A DNA stretch of 6,893 bases from assembly GCA_964635325.1 (NCBI GenBank), contig CAZWOL010000095.1:1-6893 (forward strand), read 5' to 3'. The translations under genes were made by a program, and so were the position numbers. The first letter of the stretch is position 1. The number at the start of each line of letters is the position of its first letter. Positions 1 to 5,175 of the stretch are shown one piece after another. The notes beneath the pieces were generated by a model, which saw only the letters and a program-made list of their open reading frames with translations, made no database searches and was not told the DNA's origin. Origin of the DNA: BOG-1112 sp964635325 (GTDB taxonomy: Bacteria; Bdellovibrionota_B; Oligoflexia; Oligoflexales; Bog-1112).

Positions 1-186
1 GAAAAAGCGCTGTCAAGTTAGCAGGACAAGGGGTTTGAGTTTCGCAAAGAGTCTAGTGCAAGTAGGGTAGAGCAAGCTCTGTTTTCGTGTGTGCATTGCG
101 GACATGAAGAAAATGCGGATACGAACGCTGCAAAAACAATATTAGCCCGGGGAAGACGGGTGATAGCTTTGAGGGCGTCAGCCTAA
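1..186 (+). pseudogene. tnpB: Decayed TnpB (IS200/IS605 family) C-terminal fragment
   Basis: Reading in frame from base 1, there is a TAG stop at 19-21, then an open stretch to TAA at 184-186. Its end is a clear TnpB C-terminus: the zinc-ribbon half C-V-H-C-G-H (88-105), then N-A-D-T-N-A-A-K-T-I-L-A-R-G, which carries the last acidic residue of the RuvC-like nuclease site (Asp, codon 118-120). TnpB is the RNA-guided nuclease of IS200/IS605 elements. The first Cys pair of the zinc ribbon, expected about 18 residues earlier, is not visible; that stretch reads G-F-E-F-R-K-E-S-S-A-S. With the internal stop, this argues for an inactive remnant. The rest of the gene lies outside the window. Family identity is confident; the claim of inactivity is slightly less so, because the upstream frame cannot be seen. 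Confidence 0.8.
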
Positions 187-221
187 TAAGAATCCTCCAC
201 GGTTACGTGGAGGTGCTTCAA
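187..221 (+). mobile_element. IS200/IS605-type right end with hairpin (possible omega-RNA 3' end)
   Basis: Just after the tnpB stop is a perfect hairpin: 8-bp arms CCTCCACG (194-201) and CGTGGAGG (206-213) with a GTTA loop, followed by TGCTTCAAC. Subterminal hairpins next to the tnpB stop are the hallmark of the right end of these elements. In active members the same sequence is the 3' end of the omega-RNA scaffold, and the adjoining flank serves as guide. The boundary is placed at about 221 by resemblance to known ends ending in TTCAAC, so bases from about 222 (TTTCGATACTATAGTC) would be host flank. The exact cleavage point cannot be fixed from this sequence. Confidence 0.65.
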
Positions 222-403
222 CTTTCGATACTATAGTCTTAGTCGACGACTCCGATTTTAATATTGATGAATTCATGCACCGCTTAGAGGTACCTGAAGG
301 CGTCACAAAAGCAGCTGCCCACGTATCCAACATTAACAACGGCAAAGGCAATACGAAACGCGCTGTAGAGCTGATAAATGAGCTACTGCTTCCACAAAAC
401 TAA
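222..403 (+). pseudogene. 3' fragment of an unrecognised gene, apparently cut by the IS200/IS605-type element
   Basis: Immediately after the insertion-sequence end, one frame stays open to TAA at 401-403. It encodes about 60 residues ending with H-V-S-N-I-N-N-G-K-G-N-T-K-R-A-V-E-L-I-N-E-L-L-L-P-Q-N, which looks like real protein: mixed charge and a plausible amphipathic C-terminal helix. There is no start codon with a ribosome-binding site at its beginning, and the first ATG (275-277) is internal. The simplest reading is that it is the C-terminal end of a host gene interrupted by the element, with the 5' part outside the window. The family is not recognised. The stop lies 18 nt from the convergent OTU gene, with no convincing terminator between them. 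Confidence 0.45.
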
Positions 404-421
404 CTGCAAAATGCTGCTGGT

Positions 422-2248
422 CTAAGGATTCAAAACTGAACCAGCGACTAATGCAGCAACAGCAATAGATCCAGGATGGACAAGCGGACTAGGAAAACCT
501 GGCTGCACCAGAGGAGTCTCGGAAGACACAACAACGAGACGATCAAAATGATTCAACGCGATATCATTAGGTCCTTCGATAGGACGCGTATTAATATTCA
601 CAATATCAGCAGTTGTTGCTGCTCCAACATTAAAGCTAAACATTTGATTGAATCGATTTTCGTCATGATTCAACTCATGCACACGAACATGAACTCCATA
701 CATTAAAGCATAGATTTCAATGTGAGTCTCATCCATCCAATATTCAGGTCTTGCAAATACTGATGACCATTCTTGCAGAGTTTGCACATTCGCTCGTCTC
801 ATAGCTTCACGAATTTTATTGAGCACAGCATTTCGCATCGCCTCATTTTCCAGAGCTGCACGAACGTTCGGATTGCGAGGGCTTACATAGAGGCTAGCAG
901 GTGTACCAAGGAGCATATGCGTAGACACCGACACGAATCGTCTAACATCATGTATGAATCGCTCTCGAGAGATTCTGCGCTCAGGGGACTGCAAAGCAGA
1001 AAAACCGCAATTACCATCCCCGGGCACAGCTTGCAAGCGAACTCGCAGCAGAGATTGATCCAAAAGACGCGTTTGACGAATATCCTGATAGGACTGTTGA
1101 TTTGCTGAAGCAAGGTCCGCTTGAAAAACCAGTTCACCTATTTCATCTGATTCATAACCATCATCACTATCACCATCATCACCAAAAAGATTTCGACTCA
1201 ATTCACTTTTTCCACTTTTCTCGGATCCTTCTGTAACATGTACAGGTTTCACAGGGGATGGGGATGCTAATACAAGCCTCTTTATGATAGAGTAAGCATC
1301 TTCGTAGCCAACCATGCCACCGTTTACATCCGACTTACCTTCAAGAGAAAACGCGAGCGCTTGAGCAGAATGCTGGCGTTCTTCTTGATTATCCATAGGA
1401 AGATCATTGTTTTCAATACAATCCAAAATAGCTTCCTCACCTTTGACGGGCAAAGCTTCCCTCCGTTTTGGAGTGCTCATATGCCTTAGATCCCTCATTC
1501 TTTCAACCTGCTCGAGATACCAATCAAACATATGTCGATAATGTGCCTCAAGACACCCTTTAGACTTCGCTAAAGCATGACGGAAAAACTCAGAAAGTAT
1601 CTTATTGTCCCGAGAAAACTCAAATGCCAATTTCAATTGGCCAAACATACTAGCTGCTTTCAATTGAAACGGCTCCTCTGTTCTAGGATGCAATGAAAAC
1701 ACACCATCAAGCGATTTATAGGTCGAAGAAGTTTCGGATTTTTCAAACTCCAAATTGATAGCCTTATTATTTCTATGCAAATGTTTGAGACTATTGAGTG
1801 CTTGTTTAGCAAGATCAAAAACTCTCTTATTAATTGAATGATCTTTAAAACAAGCCTCTAAGGTTTCTTCAACCATTTTATAGAAGGCTATTTCTTCAAC
1901 CCCTGCGTCGATAGCTGTATCAGGATCTCCATGATACCAACGAGTTCGGATGGCACTAGAAATAGTCGCTTTAATTTGCTGTTCCAGTTTTCTTAGATCT
2001 TTAATAGCTTGACGATGCTGATTTAAGAATTTCTTTTTCTCAGCTGATGGAATAGAAGAATCATTATATTCATCTTCAAGAGCTTTAATCGTTAGACCTC
2101 TTTTGACATATTCCGTTAGCAAACTAGAGGGATTTTCTGAGGAGAGCAAAATCTCTAATTTTGTCTCACCTTCACTGAAAGCTACCGAAGATAAAAATAG
2201 AAAAAGGACAATGGAAATGCGGCAAAGAGCTAAACGTACCACTAGCAT
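422..2248 (-). CDS. Exported protein with C-terminal OTU-family cysteine protease (predicted deubiquitinase)
   Basis: This 608-aa protein starts with a classical Sec signal peptide: basic start, hydrophobic core at about residues 10-20, likely cleavage near S25-E26. Residues 45-330 are charged and look mostly helical, without a recognised domain. An acidic, low-complexity linker follows (about 356-370, rich in D, G, S and E), then an OTU domain at about 400-575. Its catalytic motif P-G-D-G-N-C-G-F-S-A-L contains Asp411 and nucleophile Cys414. The W-M-D-E-T-H-I-E-I-Y-A-L block (504-515) and N-H-F-D-R-L-V-V-V with probable catalytic His567 complete the fold. OTU proteases cleave ubiquitin chains, so a bacterial one with an export signal is most likely a host-directed effector (inference). 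The C-terminal tail holds a PLVQPG/PLVHPG repeat and a short hydrophobic stretch (594-605). The gene lies 274 bp downstream of the other exported-protein gene on the same strand. No strong ribosome-binding site precedes the ATG, but the signal peptide supports this start. Confidence 0.85.
   Translation of the reverse strand: MLVVRLALCRISIVLFLFLSSVAFSEGETKLEILLSSENPSSLLTEYVKRGLTIKALEDEYNDSSIPSAEKKKFLNQHRQAIKDLRKLEQQIKATISSAIRTRWYHGDPDTAIDAGVEEIAFYKMVEETLEACFKDHSINKRVFDLAKQALNSLKHLHRNNKAINLEFEKSETSSTYKSLDGVFSLHPRTEEPFQLKAASMFGQLKLAFEFSRDNKILSEFFRHALAKSKGCLEAHYRHMFDWYLEQVERMRDLRHMSTPKRREALPVKGEEAILDCIENNDLPMDNQEERQHSAQALAFSLEGKSDVNGGMVGYEDAYSIIKRLVLASPSPVKPVHVTEGSEKSGKSELSRNLFGDDGDSDDGYESDEIGELVFQADLASANQQSYQDIRQTRLLDQSLLRVRLQAVPGDGNCGFSALQSPERRISRERFIHDVRRFVSVSTHMLLGTPASLYVSPRNPNVRAALENEAMRNAVLNKIREAMRRANVQTLQEWSSVFARPEYWMDETHIEIYALMYGVHVRVHELNHDENRFNQMFSFNVGAATTADIVNINTRPIEGPNDIALNHFDRLVVVSSETPLVQPGFPSPLVHPGSIAVAALVAGSVLNP
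1157..1182. repeat. 11-bp direct repeat inside the acidic linker of the OTU gene
   Basis: ACCATCATCAC occurs perfectly at 1157-1167 and 1172-1182, a 15-bp period that equals five codons. On the coding (-) strand it encodes the acidic run around residues 357-366, G-D-D-G-D-S-D-D-G-Y. Because the period is a multiple of three, copy-number change would lengthen or shorten the linker without a frameshift. Confidence 0.7.
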
Positions 2249-2522
2249 TTGAAATCTCTATTCTGTTGAAATGGTGAATCGGTTGGAGATCTCTTACCAA
2301 AGAACAAAGAATAAATCACGCAAAATCATCAAAATTCAAACAAGAGGCTTTAGCATCAATCATGCTCTTTATATAGGCACCTTTTGCTGTTCGGAACAAC
2401 ACGCTTGCTACAGCATTCTCGTTTGCAAAAGAGAAGTATCACGACCATCCCCTGTCATCATCGAACATGTTTCGAACCATGGTGGGAATTCACAGCTTGT
2501 AAAGACTTGGTGTTTCTAAATT

Positions 2523-3560
2523 CTAAGGAGTCGTATTCGCGTGATGTTGAAAGTACAGATTCCTATCACCCTCCCGAGACGCAAGAAAGTCGGAAAGGCC
2601 TGAGAGCTTCCCTATGGCATAGCTTAATTCTTTGGTGCCATTGCTAGATCTTTCTTTAGTCACAAGAAAGATATCAAAAAGATCGAGGCCATTGCCTTTG
2701 CCCTGCAGTCGACTACGGAAATCGCTAGTCGAACGACCATCCTTCATCAGGTTTTGAAGAGCAGGTGTAGGTTCTAGTCTGAGAGAATAGGTTCCTGCAA
2801 TTTTTTTCTCTGCATGAGACGTTTGAACTGCTTTCCCATTCGAGTCTACATTTGCAAGATGATCAAGAGTCAGAATGAGTGGAGAACCATTGCTATCTCC
2901 AAGCTCGCGCAAACCTTTTTTGAAAACTGCAGAAAGAATTTTCAGAGACAGCGCACCATCGGTGGAAGAAGTCTCTGTTAAATCTGTGAAATAGGGATTC
3001 ATAAAAAGATTGTCATCGGTCTGTCCATTCAAGGATGGCATAGCCATGATGTTAACGGAAGGTTTTCCAGAGAGAAGAATTTTCAGAGCTAGACCAGGAA
3101 TGAACTTCCCAGGCTCGGGAGCCGTCGCAAGAGAAAGACGACCCAATACATATTCACTTCCTTGCGCTAGAATGCCACTGAAGTATGCTGCGTCTCCTGC
3201 CGCCTTCCATTGCAGCTTTATAGCCACACCGGACGAGTGGATGAGCTTGTGCCGATCTCCAGGCATAGTGTCACCAACGTGGGTAAAAGCACCTGCAACG
3301 TAATGTGGACAGAGCAACTTTGCTTTCTCGAGGCCGAAGCTTTCGAACGGTGGCAAGTTCTCGTAGCGAGTTTCCAGTATGCGTTTCCACCGTATATCCA
3401 TTTTTTGCTCAGCACTAAGATTTTGGTAAACATTTTCAGAAATTTCACCAAGAGCACCTGAAGGGCAAGTCGCATCTTTATTTGCCACAGCATTGGCTCC
3501 GTAGAAGAATGTTAGGAAAGATAGACTGGCGACGATGTTGTAACGAAATTTGTGACGCAT
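2523..3560 (-). CDS. Exported protein, possible catalase-like (heme-binding) core
   Basis: This 345-aa protein has a Sec signal peptide (basic R-H-K-F-R start, hydrophobic core at about 9-20, cleavage after A-N-A or A-V-A near residues 24-26). The start is well supported: GGAGG at 3567-3571 lies 6 nt upstream of the ATG. The mature part contains R141-L-S-x-A, then P155-G-L-A-L-K, a Gly, N170, and a region ending N-P-Y-F. This order recalls the catalase core (R-x-S ... R-G-F-A-x-K ... G ... N ... P-x-F-F). However, the catalytic His of true catalases is not evident, so enzyme activity cannot be claimed. The mature protein has two Cys (32, 84) that could form a disulphide after export. It lies upstream of the OTU gene on the same strand, 274 bp apart with no clear terminator between, so co-transcription is possible. 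Gene confidence is high; fold assignment is low. Confidence 0.7.
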   Translation of the reverse strand: MRHKFRYNIVASLSFLTFFYGANAVANKDATCPSGALGEISENVYQNLSAEQKMDIRWKRILETRYENLPPFESFGLEKAKLLCPHYVAGAFTHVGDTMPGDRHKLIHSSGVAIKLQWKAAGDAAYFSGILAQGSEYVLGRLSLATAPEPGKFIPGLALKILLSGKPSVNIMAMPSLNGQTDDNLFMNPYFTDLTETSSTDGALSLKILSAVFKKGLRELGDSNGSPLILTLDHLANVDSNGKAVQTSHAEKKIAGTYSLRLEPTPALQNLMKDGRSTSDFRSRLQGKGNGLDLFDIFLVTKERSSNGTKELSYAIGKLSGLSDFLASREGDRNLYFQHHANTTP

Positions 3561-3571
3561 CTCTTGCCTCC

Positions 3572-3949
3572 AAAAGTTTTAAGTGCCAGTTCAGTAGACA
3601 AAAGCTTGCGTTAGGAATCGATTAGCAAACTTGATATTTTGACATCGGTGAGTAGTCCAATATTGAGATGCGGGTTCCAATAACCTGTATAACATGCATC
3701 TTAGCTAGCACCAGCTTCGATTGAAGTTCGCAACAAGGATATAAGAATGAGCTTCGAGACTTGCCTTATACAGATTTTGCAAAAAAGCTCTTTCAACCTC
3801 TTCTTGCAGCTCATCCCAGACCCAAGGTCGGATAAAATCCTGACATTCTCAAATGATTTTTCTCACAAGTTTCGTTGGTTCTTTTTAGAGATGTAGCAAG
3901 ACGTGTTGGAGCACAGGTATTGATCCTGCTGCGTCGACCGAATGTCTAA
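3572..3949. other. Gene-poor stretch with probable decayed coding remnants
   Basis: No convincing complete gene is present between the 345-aa gene and the nucleotidyltransferase remnant. On the - strand, 3705-3848 is open between two stops and reads like protein (it includes F-I-R-P-W-V-W-D-E-L-Q-E-E-V-E-R). It lacks a start codon and a ribosome-binding site, and I do not recognise it. The promoter of the 345-aa gene probably lies in the lower part of this region, but no strong -35/-10 pair stands out. Confidence 0.35.
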
Positions 3950-4072
3950 TCAATAATTCGTCACTTCTTTGCCACTTGCTTTCACAAGCTCACGAAATTC
4001 TTCGGTCATAAGCCAAAAATCAGAAATATCCACCTTGAAGGGAAGATTGCTTTCCTCGAACTCCAAAAAAAT
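3950..4072 (-). pseudogene. C-terminal remnant of an MNT-type nucleotidyltransferase
   Basis: Forty codons followed by TGA (3950-3952) encode a peptide with E-E-S-N-L-P-F-K-V-D-I-S-D-F-W and then T-E-E-F-R-E-L-V. The pattern S-x-L-P-x-K-V-D-[IVL]-x-D ... F-R/K-x-L-[IV] is typical of the last part of minimal nucleotidyltransferase (MntA/MNT) domains, which are often the antitoxin of HEPN-MNT toxin-antitoxin pairs; the Asp in K-V-D is the third acidic residue of that active site. The rest of the domain (G-S-R-A-R-G-type motif, first two Asp) and any HEPN partner are absent. It sits directly after, and in the same frame as, the TAG stop of the 220-aa gene, so it is a leftover fragment and not a gene with its own start. 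Confidence 0.55.
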
Positions 4073-4735
4073 CTACTGAGGGCTTTGAACAAAGGAAATG
4101 GAATTTGCGATCACATTTAAATCTCTCTGAGTCAAAGTAGAATTTTCCGCAAAAAAATACAGAACAAGGCTTTTATTTTCATAGTATTTTTGCATGCTCA
4201 ACTGCGAATTCACATCTCCAAACTGAAACAATTTTAGTTGCGGAGAATACTGAATACATAACACCTTCTTTTGTTTGCAACGCTGCTCTAAAATCATTTT
4301 TTTAGTTGTGAGTTCTACAAATTTTATTTTAGCATCTACTGAATAGAGCCATTGCCATAGATCTGTGACATGAGGCTTGGCAGACAACATCTCTAGGACA
4401 CTCTCAAAAGTTGCTTTGTCATCCTGAAAATACCTAAAAGCTAAAACAGCTCCATTCTCGAAAACAAGCCTTCCTCCGTGATCTGCTGCTAAATCTTTTT
4501 CTTTGATTTTGAAGGGCAAATTCATCCTAAAAACATCTGATATGAAAACATCTTGAACGGAACTCTGCTCCTTGAATTCTTCACGCTTTGGTATGATTTC
4601 TAGGTCTTTATTAGAAATAAGCGAGACCTGCGTTTTGAAAACTTTGAACAAGCCTTTAGGCTGTGGGAAATATAGGAACGAAAAAGCAGCGATAACACCA
4701 ATCACTAGGATATAAAATGCTTTTGAGAATTTCAT
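4073..4735 (-). CDS. Membrane-anchored protein of unknown function
   Basis: This 220-aa protein begins M-K-F-S-K and has one hydrophobic segment (about residues 7-23), followed by Y-F-P-Q-P-K-G. This fits an uncleaved signal anchor or signal peptide that places the rest outside the cytoplasm. The body is mixed and charged, without a recognised motif; two Cys, C153 and C160, could pair if exported. The A+T content is high (about 37% GC near its 3' end). The ribosome-binding site is weak: the nearest GGAG lies about 14 nt before the ATG, but the N-terminal anchor makes this start likely. Its TAG stop is followed in frame by the nucleotidyltransferase remnant. A perfect 12-bp palindrome, TTTTCGCGAAAA (4785-4796), lies upstream. 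No family can be named. Confidence 0.6.
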   Translation of the reverse strand: MKFSKAFYILVIGVIAAFSFLYFPQPKGLFKVFKTQVSLISNKDLEIIPKREEFKEQSSVQDVFISDVFRMNLPFKIKEKDLAADHGGRLVFENGAVLAFRYFQDDKATFESVLEMLSAKPHVTDLWQWLYSVDAKIKFVELTTKKMILEQRCKQKKVLCIQYSPQLKLFQFGDVNSQLSMQKYYENKSLVLYFFAENSTLTQRDLNVIANSISFVQSPQ

Positions 4736-4801
4736 ATAATTTTACAATTTCTCCAAAACCAGATCGGGCAGCGTTCATGACAAATTTTCGCGAAAAAAGT
4801 C

Positions 4802-4840
4802 AAAAAAAAAACCTTCGCAGAATTTCTTCTACGAAGGTTT
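4802..4840 (-). terminator. Rho-independent terminator just downstream of the tRNA-Met 3' end
   Basis: On the - strand an ACCTTCG arm pairs with a CGAAGGT arm (4811-4817 with 4831-4837), with further inner pairing (TAGAA/TTCTG around a GAAA-like loop). It is followed by a run of nine T (4802-4810). It begins about 18 nt after the tRNA 3' end, which is where a native tRNA terminator would sit. Confidence 0.8.
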
Positions 4841-4857
4841 TATCATAACATGCTTGC

Positions 4858-4899
4858 TAGCGGGGGCAGGATTTGAACCTACGGTCTTCGGGTTATGAG
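4858..4899 (-). tRNA. tRNA-Met (CAT) 3' fragment, 5' half missing
   Basis: Read on the - strand this is the 3' part of a tRNA: anticodon loop CTCATAA with CAT anticodon (4895-4897), anticodon-stem 3' strand CCCGA, a 5-nt variable loop AGACC, a T-arm GTAGG-TTCAAAT-CCTGC with a well-paired stem, acceptor 3' strand CCCCGCT and discriminator A. CCA is not encoded. The other half should continue with a TCGGG anticodon strand, a D-arm and an AGCGGGG acceptor strand. Instead the sequence changes immediately beyond 4899 and neither the D-arm nor the 5' acceptor strand is present. It cannot fold into a tRNA. A break at the anticodon loop fits site-specific integration into a tRNA gene, with this as the leftover att copy. 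Confidence 0.8.
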
Positions 4900-5086
4900 G
4901 CTGATTCCGATACTGGATCTGTTTATTTATGGCAATTTTTTGTGATTTTGTAATTAAGGCCACAGTTTTCCGGCACATTTTGATAAAAAACGTGGGGCCG
5001 CGGTTATTATACAAAGTGAACTCAGTTTTCTAGTTTCAAGGACTCTCAGTAGGTTAGGAGAGGACATTCTGGATTATCCAGGATAG
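4900..5086. other. Spacer between tRNA fragment and toxin-antitoxin promoter
   Basis: No gene is visible here. An ORF reading across the tRNA fragment on the - strand is an artefact. The one small structure is a palindrome, CTGGAT-T-ATCCAG (5069-5081), just before the operator region, of unknown role. Confidence 0.5.
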
Positions 5087-5160
5087 ATGCTATCGATTGA
5101 AATCGTAATTAATATGATGTATATTGAAGCTATAATTTAGATGGTTTCAATTGATAGCAT
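5087..5160 (+). promoter_or_regulatory. Inverted-repeat operator of the HipA-like operon
   Basis: The left arm ATGCTATCGATTGAAATC (5087-5104) and right arm GGTTTCAATTGATAGCAT (5143-5160) are reverse complements at 16 of 18 positions, with centres 56 bp apart. The promoter lies across and between them, and the start codon of the kinase gene follows 15 bp after the right arm. This is the expected layout for autoregulation by a helix-turn-helix antitoxin. The second gene of the operon encodes such a helix-turn-helix, so it is the obvious ligand (inference). Confidence 0.75.
5097..5136 (+). promoter_or_regulatory. Sigma70-type promoter of the HipA-like operon
   Basis: TTGAAA (5097-5102) and TATATT (5120-5125) are separated by exactly 17 bp. 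The -35 box lies inside the left operator arm, and transcription would start around 5132, just before the right arm. A perfect TATAAT at 5131-5136 with TTAATA (5109-5114, 16-bp spacer) is an alternative. Either way, a protein bound to both arms would block RNA polymerase. Confidence 0.65.
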
Positions 5161-5175
5161 ATCGGCAGGTGTGCA

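Noticed and set aside
170..403. One continuous gene reading through the insertion-sequence right end into the 222-403 frame
   Set aside because: The frame is open by chance across the hairpin, has no start codon with a ribosome-binding site, and the hairpin belongs to the mobile element.
416..445. GCTGGT...ACCAGC inverted repeat between convergent genes as a terminator
   Set aside because: Stem of only six pairs, 18-nt loop, no T run, and it overlaps the end of the OTU coding sequence.
476..1108. Open frames on the + strand opposite the OTU gene
   Set aside because: They lie antisense to a well-supported coding region with clear OTU motifs and show no family features or ribosome-binding sites.
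2271..2647. Overlapping + strand frames of 82 and 87 codons between and over the two exported-protein genes
   Set aside because: Composition is unlike a protein, no motif is visible, and they run into the antisense of the 345-aa gene.
4829..5014. 61-codon open frame on the - strand
   Set aside because: It runs through the tRNA-Met fragment; its N-P-K-T-V-G-S-N-P-A-P-A stretch is the usual translation of tRNA 3' ends and does not represent a gene.
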